From assembly GCA_029856055.1 (NCBI GenBank), contig JAHQWF010000114.1:1-22588 (forward strand): a DNA stretch of 22,588 nucleotides. The letters are read 5' to 3'. Of the stretch, positions 6,136-14,804 are shown one piece after another. Source of the DNA: Candidatus Njordarchaeota archaeon (GTDB taxonomy: Archaea > Asgardarchaeota > Njordarchaeia > Njordarchaeales > Njordarchaeaceae). The translations under genes and the position numbers were made by a program. Each line of letters opens with the position of its first letter. The first letter of the stretch is position 1. Under the pieces are notes generated by a model, which had not been told where the DNA came from, did no database searches, and saw only the letters and a program-made list of their open reading frames with translations.

Positions 6136-9100
6136 TGATGTTGAAGTTTCGGGAGCTGATCCATTAATAAAACCTATTTTTTTAGAGGGTATTGAGAAAA
6201 TTAAGGATACTGATTTACTTGCAATTTTTGAGCGTGGATGTCCGAACTGTAACTGGAAGATACCTAGTTATAGACTCGATGAATATTTAGCTTGTAACGA
6301 ATGTATTCCTGAGAATATTGCGGTAAAATACTACGGAGAGAAACCCCAAAATACTCAGATTAGACTTGGGGAGATATTGGAGTCTAGTAATGAGCTAAGA
6401 GGCTTTAGGAAAGCATACTATGTTGAGAAAGAACTAGAGGAATTCTCTAAATTCTTTGAAAACTTGGTTGGAGCTCCTCCATGGTCTGCTCAAAGAGTTT
6501 GGGCAAGGAGGGTTCTTTCTAATCAGAGTTTTGCTATCATAGCCCCAACAGGGGTAGGGAAAACGGTTTTTGGTATAGTTATGGCTCTTTATCTAGCTAA
6601 GACCCGGGATTATAGAACATACATTGTACTACCCACAAAGACGTTGTTGAATCAGGTTTTAAGCAAAATCAAGGAGTGGGAAGAGAAGCTTGGAACGAAT
6701 TATGTTATATATTATTCCTCGGAAATGAGTGTTAAAGAACGAAAAAGTGTTAAAGAGAAGTTACAGACGGGTAATTTCAGGATATTAATAACGACATCGC
6801 AGTTTCTGATACGTAACTTAACTGATGTGATTAAAGCTTTTGAGGCTGCTGGTAGGGGGAAGAGTTACCGGAGATATGTTGACTTCATGTTTGTTGATGA
6901 TGTAGATAGTTTTCTCAGAAATGTTAAGAACTTGGATAGAGCTATTACGCTTCTAGGTTATAATAGAAGTAAGCAGATGAGGGTTATTCTAGACAAAATT
7001 AGGAGAATGGGTGGTAGTGAGAACCAGTCTTACATACTCAATGAAGATGATTGGGCCGAGATAATAAATACAAGGTTAAGAGCTGGCATATTAGTTGTTT
7101 CTTCGGCCACGGGGAGAGTTAAAGGTGTTCTGATTAGGAGACTATTTCGACTGGTTTTTGGATTCACTATTGGTTCCTCAAGAGAGGGCATCAGAAATGT
7201 TACTGATACGTATGATGACTCGTTACTAGAGGTAGAAGAAGTTGATAGAAAACTGCTGATAAAGAGGGCAGTAGAGTTCGTAGAGAAATTGGGGCCAGGA
7301 GGAATCATATTCGTCGCCAGAGGGTCGGATAGTGATGAAATTATTAATGAATTAGCGAAGAAATTAAGTGAGAAGGGAATACGGGGGCTCGGAGTCTCGG
7401 CGGAAGAAGGGTCAGAGGTTGTCCAGGCTGTTTTAAAATTTATTAATAACGAGGTTGATACCTTAATTGGTAAGGCCTCTCCATATGGCTTATTGGTTAG
7501 AGGATTAGACCTACCCGAGAAAATTAGGTACGCGATTTTCGTTAAGATTCCTCAATTCAGTATTAGGTTGGATGCAAAACCACATCCCGTATATGTCTCA
7601 TTTGTATTAAGAAAGGTAGCTAATGTTTTCCCAGATAAGATGCAGTTGCTAGACAGGATTAGGGAATTAGCGTCACATATAATCTGGTTGAGACCTAACG
7701 AGATCAATGAGATTGAGACTGAAGCAAGTAACTTGATTAATTCGTTAGGTATAGATAAAGCTATTGAGGTAGCTAAAGAAAGAACAAGTAAGAGCGATGA
7801 TCACAAGAATGTGACTTTGCTAATAACTCTGGAGCTAACCAGAAAATTAATGGGGATAATTAAAGAGAAGGACGTAATTAATAAATTAAAACAAGCTGGT
7901 GTACCTTTCGAGGTACGTGAGGAGAATGGTCAAACAGTTATAAACTTACTTTCAGCTGATGTTAAAACCTATATTCAAGCGTCTGGAAGAACCTCTAGGT
8001 TGTATGCTGGGGGAATAACTAAAGGGTTATCCATTATTTTACCCGATAATAAGCAATTGCTGCATGAACTAGATAGAAAATTGCTTTGGACCGTAGAAAC
8101 TTCGCTTATCCCGCTTTCAAATATTAACTTGGATGAATTAGTTAAGGAAATAGATAAAGATAGGGAGAGAGTAAGAATAGCTGGATTAGGAAAGATGCCG
8201 GCGAAAGAACATTTACAGACGTGTTTATTTATTGTAGAATCACCGACTAAGGCAAGAACAATCGCTAGTTTCTTCGGTAGACCTACTAGGAGGATATTAC
8301 CAGGAATGGTAGCTTATGAAATAATAATAGGAAAGTATCTAGCTACTATCGCTGCAACAATAGGGCATGTTACGGATCTGATCACGCATTACTTTATTCC
8401 TAAGTTTAAGTTTGTCAGGAAGAATGGTTATCCTGAGATGGTTGTACGTGAATATACAATTAAGGAATTAGCGTGGCCTTACGGGATTTCAATGGTGATA
8501 TTTAATTCAGATTTTAGATTCATACCTATTTTTGGACCTAAAGTGACTTGCGCGAAATGCAGTTATGTCTTTATTCCATACATAGCAATGAACACCGATA
8601 TGAATCATGAAGTAGTTGAAAAGAAAGCTAGAAGGATAAAGTCATTTCTTAGAAGGAGAATAAGTGATCTACAGATACAGTTAGCTTCGGTTAAACATGC
8701 GCCGGAGATCCCATTAAAATGCCCAAGATGTGGTGAAATCGAGCAATTATATGATAAGAAAATAACAATTGACACATTAAGGCAACTAGCTTTAGAGAGT
8801 GAAGTAGTACTAATTGGAACTGATCCTGATATTGAGGGAGAAAAAATAGCTTGGGATGTAGCGACATTAATTAAACCTTACGCTAAGGATATTCGCAGAA
8901 TAGAGTTCCATGAGGTTACTCGAAGCGCCATTGAGAAGGCTCTGAGTGAGCCGAGAGACATAAATCTAGATCTCGTTAAGGGACAGTTCTTAAGGAGGAT
9001 TGAGGATAGATGGATAGGCTTTTATCTTTCAGACGAATTGAAAGAGTTGTTGGATGAGAAAAACCTATCAGCTGGAAGGGTGCAGTCCCCTGTTTTATCG

Positions 9101-10273
9101 TGGATTGTCGAGAGATACAATTTATGGAAGCAGAAGGAGAAGTGGACGGTCATTAATCTTGGCGATGGAGCGGAAGTTAAGATACCGGGAGAAGTCAAGA
9201 TTAATCGTATTGTGATAAAGGATGTTAGGTTGGAAGAGAAGAAGTTGATTCCACCACCATTAATAACTGATTCTCTTCTCAGGTACTCATTTTCTCTATA
9301 TGGTTATAGTGCAGATAAAACAATGAAATTAGCTCAGACGTTATTCGAACTAGGTTTGATAACATATATTCGTACAGATTCAACAAGAGTTTCTGATGCA
9401 GGTTTAGCTGTGGGAAAAAGATTAGTGGTTGATAATTTTGGGCCTGAATTGCATTCGGCTAGGAGATGGGGGAAGGGTGAGGAAGGAGCTCACGAGTGCA
9501 TTAGACCAACTAGGCCTCTAATGCTGGATGATTTGCGTGAGGCCTTGGAGAGGGGAGAAATAGTTCTGACCGAGGAACTTCCTGTGGAGGCATTTAATGT
9601 TTATGACTTAATAGTTAGAGTCTTTATGGCTTCTCAGATGAAGGAAGCTATTGTTGATTACGCTACAGTGACGGTAGATATTGAAGTCGTTAAAGATTCG
9701 AAAAGTGAGATCGTTAGCGAAGAGATATCTGGCATAGTAAGGATAAAAAACGCAGGATTTATACGGGCTCTGAGAGGCGATCTAAGGAAGTTCTTTATAC
9801 CTAGGAAGATCCCACTATTTAAGAAAGATGAGATCATATCGCTGGAAAAGGTTAAGGTGGAATATGTTGACTTACCTAAAGCGTGGCCATTAACTGAGGG
9901 AGAGATTGTTCGAATGATGAGAGAGCGCGGGATTGGTCGCCCATCTACTTATGCAACGATTATTCAGAAGCTATTCGAGAGACGCTATATAAAACGTCAA
10001 GGCGGGTTCGTTATGCCTAAGGAACGGGGCTTAATAGTGAATGAGATAGTTAATTCTCTTCATCCAGAAATGGTTTCTGAGGAAAGAACTAGGATTATTT
10101 TTGAGAGAATAGATGAAGTGGCGAATAAAAGGAGGAAATATCTTGACTTGCTACGGGAAATATATAACGAGATTGTTAGGGAGAAGGAGGAGGCACCTAA
10201 AAAGCAGTTGCCTGAGGAAGTTATTAGAGCTATTGAGAGATATAGAAGAAATGTGGAGAAGAGGTTTGGATAA
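6125..10273 (+). CDS. rgy: Reverse gyrase (helicase-topoisomerase IA fusion)
   Basis: Reverse gyrase introduces positive supercoils into DNA using ATP and is the hallmark of hyperthermophiles. Domains in order: N-terminal zinc finger CPNC...CNEC (C39, C42, C57, C60); SF2 helicase with Walker A APTGVGKT (140-147) and Walker B DDVD (258-261); C-terminal topoisomerase IA beginning FIVESPTKA (E705), TOPRIM DPDIEGE (D900, D902, E904) and the catalytic tyrosine Y1081 in LITYIRTDSTR. A second zinc site, CAKC (809-812) and CPRC (866-869), has its two halves separated by a 53-residue charged, helical stretch, which is unusually long. At 1382 residues it is at the long end for the family; I see no intein. 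The GTG start overlaps the preceding gene. Confidence 0.97.
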   Translation: MKNDDVEVSGADPLIKPIFLEGIEKIKDTDLLAIFERGCPNCNWKIPSYRLDEYLACNECIPENIAVKYYGEKPQNTQIRLGEILESSNELRGFRKAYYVEKELEEFSKFFENLVGAPPWSAQRVWARRVLSNQSFAIIAPTGVGKTVFGIVMALYLAKTRDYRTYIVLPTKTLLNQVLSKIKEWEEKLGTNYVIYYSSEMSVKERKSVKEKLQTGNFRILITTSQFLIRNLTDVIKAFEAAGRGKSYRRYVDFMFVDDVDSFLRNVKNLDRAITLLGYNRSKQMRVILDKIRRMGGSENQSYILNEDDWAEIINTRLRAGILVVSSATGRVKGVLIRRLFRLVFGFTIGSSREGIRNVTDTYDDSLLEVEEVDRKLLIKRAVEFVEKLGPGGIIFVARGSDSDEIINELAKKLSEKGIRGLGVSAEEGSEVVQAVLKFINNEVDTLIGKASPYGLLVRGLDLPEKIRYAIFVKIPQFSIRLDAKPHPVYVSFVLRKVANVFPDKMQLLDRIRELASHIIWLRPNEINEIETEASNLINSLGIDKAIEVAKERTSKSDDHKNVTLLITLELTRKLMGIIKEKDVINKLKQAGVPFEVREENGQTVINLLSADVKTYIQASGRTSRLYAGGITKGLSIILPDNKQLLHELDRKLLWTVETSLIPLSNINLDELVKEIDKDRERVRIAGLGKMPAKEHLQTCLFIVESPTKARTIASFFGRPTRRILPGMVAYEIIIGKYLATIAATIGHVTDLITHYFIPKFKFVRKNGYPEMVVREYTIKELAWPYGISMVIFNSDFRFIPIFGPKVTCAKCSYVFIPYIAMNTDMNHEVVEKKARRIKSFLRRRISDLQIQLASVKHAPEIPLKCPRCGEIEQLYDKKITIDTLRQLALESEVVLIGTDPDIEGEKIAWDVATLIKPYAKDIRRIEFHEVTRSAIEKALSEPRDINLDLVKGQFLRRIEDRWIGFYLSDELKELLDEKNLSAGRVQSPVLSWIVERYNLWKQKEKWTVINLGDGAEVKIPGEVKINRIVIKDVRLEEKKLIPPPLITDSLLRYSFSLYGYSADKTMKLAQTLFELGLITYIRTDSTRVSDAGLAVGKRLVVDNFGPELHSARRWGKGEEGAHECIRPTRPLMLDDLREALERGEIVLTEELPVEAFNVYDLIVRVFMASQMKEAIVDYATVTVDIEVVKDSKSEIVSEEISGIVRIKNAGFIRALRGDLRKFFIPRKIPLFKKDEIISLEKVKVEYVDLPKAWPLTEGEIVRMMRERGIGRPSTYATIIQKLFERRYIKRQGGFVMPKERGLIVNEIVNSLHPEMVSEERTRIIFERIDEVANKRRKYLDLLREIYNEIVREKEEAPKKQLPEEVIRAIERYRRNVEKRFG

Positions 10274-10900
10274 ATGGTAGCCTTGAAGGCGTTAGTGATA
10301 TCGGATGTTCATGATAACATAGATAATTTATTGAAGGTTATGCGGTTCACTAGTTCAAGGAGAGATTTATCGTATATTTTTCATTGCGGTGACTTAGTGT
10401 CACCATTTACAGCATCAATTCTATCTAAACATAAACCTGATAATGTAGCTCTAGTAGGTGTCTGGGGGAATAATGATGGTGATAGAGAGACGATAATGAT
10501 TAAGTTGGGTGAAGAAAGTGTTTTCGAGAACATATTAATTAAGGAGATTAACGGCAAGAGAACGCTGGTTCTGCATGGTGCAGAGTCAATCGATTTAACC
10601 GAGATGATTATTAAGTCATTGTTAAAGAGTCTTGATTATGATTTAATCTTTTTTGGCCACACACATTTGCCCAAGATAATTACATGTAATAGGATTAATA
10701 GGGAATTGGTAGATATACCTGTTAATCAAGAGATTAAGGAGAAGGGATCAAGGAGATACAGTATTGATTTGAGTAAGTATGCAATTGCTCTAAATCCAGG
10801 TGAATTATGCGGCTACTTGAATAATACGCCTACATTTGCTCTAATATCGTTGAGAGATAGTGTGTTAGAAGTTGATTATATTCGAATCAGTGATATATGA
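10274..10900 (+). CDS. YfcE/MJ0936-type metallophosphoesterase
   Basis: The 208-residue protein belongs to the small calcineurin-like phosphoesterases, of which MJ0936 hydrolyses model phosphodiesters with a di-metal centre. All metal motifs are present: SDVHDN (D11, H13), HCGD (D40), GNND (66-69), VLHG (H101) and FGHTH (127-131). The natural substrate cannot be told from the sequence. The ATG follows the reverse gyrase stop with no gap, so it is the third gene of that operon; a DNA-linked or nucleotide-repair role is conceivable but unproven. It ends at 10900, converging on the box C/D RNA. Confidence 0.88.
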   Translation: MVALKALVISDVHDNIDNLLKVMRFTSSRRDLSYIFHCGDLVSPFTASILSKHKPDNVALVGVWGNNDGDRETIMIKLGEESVFENILIKEINGKRTLVLHGAESIDLTEMIIKSLLKSLDYDLIFFGHTHLPKIITCNRINRELVDIPVNQEIKEKGSRRYSIDLSKYAIALNPGELCGYLNNTPTFALISLRDSVLEVDYIRISDI

Positions 10901-10962
10901 GGATTCAGTGCTCCAGAAACTCATCATTGTTTCCTCAGTAATATTCCTCATCATTATTTCCT
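10900..10962 (-). ncRNA. Box C/D guide RNA, predicted tRNA-Trp Cm34 guide
   Basis: On the minus strand all four boxes are perfect and in order: C ATGATGA (10948-10954), 9-nt guide GGAATATTA, D' CTGA (10935-10938), 7-nt spacer, C' ATGATGA (10921-10927), 12-nt guide GTTTCTGGAGCA, D CTGA (10905-10908). Such RNAs direct 2'-O-methylation by fibrillarin to the base paired with the fifth guide nucleotide upstream of the D box. The D guide matches GCTCCAGAAA of the pre-tRNA-Trp in this window, placing the methyl on wobble C34. The D' guide would target TAATATTCC, which I recall as part of a conserved 23S rRNA segment; this needs checking. Flanks offer only a short GGA/TCC terminal stem. Confidence 0.92.
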
Positions 10963-10979
10963 GATAAAATATCTTTCTT

Positions 10980-10990
10980 ACTAATTAAAC
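10980..10990 (-). promoter_or_regulatory. Possible TATA box of the box C/D RNA
   Basis: On the minus strand GTTTAATTAG lies about 25 bases upstream of the predicted RNA 5' end near 10962, a normal TATA distance. Confidence 0.4.
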
Positions 10991-11026
10991 TAATTTATGA
11001 CATAATTGTTTTTTTAAAAGTGAGAG

Positions 11027-11563
11027 TCAATTTACTTTCTCTATCTCTTTCTCGATTTGTTTTTTTATTTCGATAAAAACATTGTATAGATCATCTGTAA
11101 AAGCAACTAAAATAACCTTCTTAACCCACCGAGGGGCCCTACCTAAGAAAAATGACCTGAATGCATTTATGAAAGCTTTTCCAGCTTGCTGAGCAGATAA
11201 ACCTCCCACTCCAGTACCCATGCCGGGGAAAGCTATACAATTAATCTTGTTTTCTTCAGCCAATTCAAGGCTCGCCATTATCGCTTTCTCAACTTTCTCT
11301 ATAGTCGTTCGCATGGCTGGTCTCTCCATTGTAGGGGCATGAATAACGTATTTTGCAGGAAGCGTTCCCGCTGTTGTTAAAATCGCTTTACCAATTGGAC
11401 ATGGTGCGAATTTGGTTGCTTCTTTCTCTATTACATCACCGCCTTTCCTCTTAATTGCTCCGGCTACTCCACCGCCCATTATTAACAAACTATTTGCAGG
11501 ATTAACTATAGCCTCGCAGTCTACTTCAGTTATATCCCCTTTAATAACGCTTATTGTGGGCAT
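11027..11563 (-). CDS. Macro-domain protein (ADP-ribose binding/hydrolysis)
   Basis: Single macro domain of 178 residues, the class that binds ADP-ribose and often removes it from proteins or nucleic acids. Motifs: KGDIT (8-12, adenine-binding Asp10), NPAN (21-24), glycine loop GGGVAGAIKRKGG (30-42) and the diphosphate loop FPGMGTGVGG (112-121). The spacing N-x-x-N...GGGVAxAI is that of the MacroD/Af1521-like group. The C-terminal helix is lysine- and glutamate-rich. It lies 43 bases downstream of polB1 in the same direction and may be co-transcribed; a GGTG sits before the ATG. An ADP-ribose role in DNA repair would suit this neighbour but is inference. Confidence 0.93.
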   Translation of the reverse strand: MPTISVIKGDITEVDCEAIVNPANSLLIMGGGVAGAIKRKGGDVIEKEATKFAPCPIGKAILTTAGTLPAKYVIHAPTMERPAMRTTIEKVEKAIMASLELAEENKINCIAFPGMGTGVGGLSAQQAGKAFINAFRSFFLGRAPRWVKKVILVAFTDDLYNVFIEIKKQIEKEIEKVN

Positions 11564-11606
11564 ATGGACACCGCTTCAATGGAGTGTAAATTTACTATTC
11601 GATGTT

Positions 11607-14357
11607 TCAGGACCAAAAGCTCGATAAATCCTTTACGCCTCTGGCTTTTGATTCTATTTCAGATATAGACATGCCTAACGCATCCAGTAGTTGGTCGAAC
11701 ACGGATTTAGTGAACTCTATATATCTATTCCAATCGATTTCGGAAGCTTTAGGTCTGGCTTCTAGTGGCATAACTCCGTCTCTTGTTTTAACGTAAGCTA
11801 TTATCTCTCCTGGTCTCACTTCACGCTTCAATTTTCTGGCCGCTTGTACATGCTGGGGTGTAGTTTTTGTGTACTCGCTTAGCGGTTTGGTTAATTGGAC
11901 TCTAAAAGCTAGATCTTCAAGTGAGTAAGCACCTTTCTTTAGTTTCCTAATTATATCTATTATATGGTCCTCTATTCTCTTCTTAGCTTCATTTAAATCT
12001 TCAGGGGTTTTAACTTCACTTAAGATCTTTAGGACATTGTGAAATTCTCTTTTAAGGAACTCAGGGGTGTTTCTTTTCTTTGCCATAAGCCCTTTTATAT
12101 CAACACTTTCATCTACTAGAACACCGAAGTAATTCTTTTTTCTCGCTGATAATGCTAGGTAACGATATATTTTATCTACCTCCAAGTCGACTTTAACTGT
12201 GTTTTCAGCCCATTTAATGAGTTCCTCTATTTTTTCTCTATCTGGATTATGAATAAATATGCTATCTGTATCACCGTACAGCACCTCTAAGTTCATTTCC
12301 TGAGCTTTTTCAACGACTGCTCTTATTTTTTGTCGGCCTAACGCAGTGATTGCTTCAGCTACTGATAAGCTGTATAATGGGAAGTGCTCAGCGCCGAATA
12401 CGCCATAACTAGCATTTATAAGTACTTTTAATGCGCCTTGAACAATGTTGTAGAATTCGCGTTTCTTCCCTTCCTGCTTCGCTTTTTTCTTGAAGTACTT
12501 GACTCGGAGGTCTCTGATCAATCCAACAAGTAGGGATGTTATACCTTTTCTCTTTGTGCATATCCAGTGCGGTGTTTCACTCACTTTGTTTTTTCTGCAT
12601 TCTTGATGGACGCAGTCTACTGTTTCGTAACTTATGTTATGCACCTTGATTATGGTTGGGTATATGCTAGCGAAGTCTAGTACCCAGACATTAAACCAGA
12701 CCCCTGGTTTAGGTTCAAGCACTATAGCGCCCCTATATTTCTTTCCCGTAATAATTGGTGGCGGTCTCGGCCCTAGCTGCGAGACCCTCTCTTCTTTTTT
12801 TTCTAGCTGATACCTGTTGGGTATAAGGTAATTTCTCTCTCTGTGTTCTGCGTTAAACCAGTTCTCTATCCATGCAGACACACCGCGTCTACTTAATTCC
12901 CGTATTGGGAAACGTGTTATTCTGGACAAGACTACAAGCAGGTTTAATGGTAATTGATTAGAGAAAGTAAATAATTGTGCTGTTAGGTACGAATCCTGCC
13001 AACAATACCTAGCTAATTCATCTAATTTTAAGCTCTCTATCTCCCCTATTCCCAAATACAGTTTTCCAATACCAAGTAGAGCTTGGGAAATCTCTTCAAG
13101 GCTAACGGTCTCATATCTGTTACCGAAAGCGTAAGTCTTTATTGCGGCGTTTGCGAAAAATTTGTATAAGTCTAGATGAATGCCTACTTTCATGTGCGCC
13201 TCTTTTATTTCACCTTTACTAACTATCTTAAATGGAATTATTTCCTTTGGTATTCCTAAGTGTTCGCTTCGCTTGTATATGTATCTTAAATCAAAGTTAT
13301 CTCCGTTAAAAGTGACTAATATAGGTATTTCCCATATTTTCTCAAAAGCGTCAAGAAGCATTAATCTTTCGTCGCTGTATAGTCTCACGTTAATAATTTT
13401 GCCGTTAAAATCGATTTCTCCAATCTCGTAGTAAGGTTTCTTATCAACGATTTTTATATCTCCTATATCATAACTTATGGCACCTTTATAATTTTTTAAG
13501 ATAAAGATTTCTCTCGTCTCTGTACGTTTATCTCCATCGAACGAATAACCTGTGAAACCAATTGCGATTATTTGATCGTATGGTTGATTCATTTGCGGTA
13601 TTCTTCCATGCCCAGCTACCTCGATATCTAGCGCTAAGAAATCTATTTTTGGTAGATCAGCTGACAGTACGGGTACATATTTCTTAGCGAGGTCAACGAA
13701 ATCTTTTTCACCAGTAAAGATATCTAGGATTTCCTCATCTATCTCCCGCTTATCTGTGCTCATTACTGGTTTTCCATTTTTTACGCTGTAGTACATAGAG
13801 GGCCATAGCTTTGTGTCATAGATATAGTTTAGGTGGTATGGTATCCATGCTTCCCAGCTGCGTTCTTCTCCTATTAAGTTTCTTAATCCACCTTTGCCTC
13901 CTACAGCGAGAGGGTCTGAAACAATCACTTTCCTTAGTTCTACCCACTTATCGCTTATTGGGTCATATTTCTTAGTTATCTCTATGTTCTCTATCGATCC
14001 ACGCATTTTAGTTGATAATGTTCTTATTTCTTCAGTATCTATATCTGTAAGGAAATATGGTTTATGCCCAGTTCTATCATATAGGAAACATATTTCCTTA
14101 GTTTCTAGATTATAGAATTTCATTAATGCCTTATTTCTATCTGAGTCGTATTCCACGGATAATAATACTAGGTTATCAGCATTTTCTATCTCACGATGCT
14201 TCCTAGATATTTCGCTTAATCTCCTTACTTTCTCGTCTAGTATGCTACGTGGAATAGCGGTATATTGTTCACTAGTTTTTTCAGCTTGTTTTTCTTTCTT
14301 TTCTTCTTTACCTATAAATGAATCCAAAGTCGCTATTTTTTTACCCATTTTTTTCAT
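11607..14357 (-). CDS. polB1: Replicative family B DNA polymerase, PolB1 type
   Basis: Main DNA polymerase of the crenarchaeal kind. Exonuclease motifs: DIE (D244, E246), FNGDNFD (350-356) and YCWQD (451-455). Polymerase motifs: A DFASIYP (561-567), B KVLINASYG (644-652), C YGDTDS (694-699). The match to Sulfolobus PolB1 as I remember it is close along the whole length (TGHKPYFL, VDIKG, KKRNTPEF, TPQHVQAA), favouring PolB1 over PolB2/PolB3. The C-terminus DLSSFW resembles a PCNA-binding PIP box, and TLDSFI near the N-terminus is similar. No intein interrupts motifs A-C. The ATG at 14357 lies about 27 bases after a TATA element, so the mRNA may be leaderless. Confidence 0.96.
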   Translation of the reverse strand: MKKMGKKIATLDSFIGKEEKKEKQAEKTSEQYTAIPRSILDEKVRRLSEISRKHREIENADNLVLLSVEYDSDRNKALMKFYNLETKEICFLYDRTGHKPYFLTDIDTEEIRTLSTKMRGSIENIEITKKYDPISDKWVELRKVIVSDPLAVGGKGGLRNLIGEERSWEAWIPYHLNYIYDTKLWPSMYYSVKNGKPVMSTDKREIDEEILDIFTGEKDFVDLAKKYVPVLSADLPKIDFLALDIEVAGHGRIPQMNQPYDQIIAIGFTGYSFDGDKRTETREIFILKNYKGAISYDIGDIKIVDKKPYYEIGEIDFNGKIINVRLYSDERLMLLDAFEKIWEIPILVTFNGDNFDLRYIYKRSEHLGIPKEIIPFKIVSKGEIKEAHMKVGIHLDLYKFFANAAIKTYAFGNRYETVSLEEISQALLGIGKLYLGIGEIESLKLDELARYCWQDSYLTAQLFTFSNQLPLNLLVVLSRITRFPIRELSRRGVSAWIENWFNAEHRERNYLIPNRYQLEKKEERVSQLGPRPPPIITGKKYRGAIVLEPKPGVWFNVWVLDFASIYPTIIKVHNISYETVDCVHQECRKNKVSETPHWICTKRKGITSLLVGLIRDLRVKYFKKKAKQEGKKREFYNIVQGALKVLINASYGVFGAEHFPLYSLSVAEAITALGRQKIRAVVEKAQEMNLEVLYGDTDSIFIHNPDREKIEELIKWAENTVKVDLEVDKIYRYLALSARKKNYFGVLVDESVDIKGLMAKKRNTPEFLKREFHNVLKILSEVKTPEDLNEAKKRIEDHIIDIIRKLKKGAYSLEDLAFRVQLTKPLSEYTKTTPQHVQAARKLKREVRPGEIIAYVKTRDGVMPLEARPKASEIDWNRYIEFTKSVFDQLLDALGMSISEIESKARGVKDLSSFWS

Positions 14358-14379
14358 CGTTTAATAAAGTTGTGAGAAC

Positions 14380-14389
14380 TATAAAACCA
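14380..14389 (-). promoter_or_regulatory. TATA box of polB1
   Basis: GGTTTTATAG on the minus strand is centred about 27 bases upstream of the polB1 ATG, consistent with a leaderless or near-leaderless transcript; there is no ribosome site before the ATG. Confidence 0.45.
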
Positions 14390-14444
14390 ATATATGGAGT
14401 TTATAATCAATAAAATATTACTGTATTCTAAAACAAGTCTAGCA

Positions 14445-14780
14445 TCATTTTCTTATAGGGATACGTTTAATAGAGCGGCAGTAAGTGCAGATAATAGATA
14501 TGTGGGGGAACCTATTTTGCCTGACTCTAACAATCATTGTTTTACCGGGAATTAAGAGGTTCTTGCATCTTTTGCAGTAGAAATATTTGTATTTTTTAGG
14601 TATTCTAACATTGAATGATTGCGAAAGTCTTCTTGCCTGGAAACCTAATTCTTCCACGCGCTTTATATTGCATCTTATCCCTTCTTTAAGAGCTGTTTCT
14701 AGCATATTAACTATGTTCTCCATAACTAATTTATACCTCAGTGTTCTCTTCTTTCTCCTACTCCCTCCAGTTCTCGGCAT
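14445..14780 (-). CDS. rnp4: RNase P protein component 4 (Rpp21/Rpr2)
   Basis: Rnp4 is one of the archaeal RNase P proteins and helps the RNA enzyme cut 5' leaders from pre-tRNAs. The 111-residue protein has a basic N-terminus (GGSRRKKRTLRYK), two helices with A-x-x-L-x-x-R pattern (about 20-55), then a four-cysteine zinc ribbon CKRC (C69, C72) and CTYC (C98, C101) with PGKTMIVRVRQNR between them, as in the Rpr2/Rpp21 family. Length fits. It lies 88 bases upstream of polB1 in the same direction and just downstream of a structured RNA on the same strand, with which it may share a promoter. Confidence 0.9.
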   Translation of the reverse strand: MPRTGGSRRKKRTLRYKLVMENIVNMLETALKEGIRCNIKRVEELGFQARRLSQSFNVRIPKKYKYFYCKRCKNLLIPGKTMIVRVRQNRFPHISIICTYCRSIKRIPIRK

Positions 14781-14804
14781 TAAAAGTCAGCTCAAAAGTA
14801 AATA

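Noticed and set aside
6125..10273. Possible intein in reverse gyrase because of its length
   Set aside because: Helicase and topoisomerase motifs are all in order and no intein splice-junction pattern (Cys/Ser start, His-Asn end) interrupts them.
11607..14357. Possible intein in polB1 near motifs A or C
   Set aside because: Motifs A, B and C are intact with normal spacing, and 916 residues is normal for PolB1.
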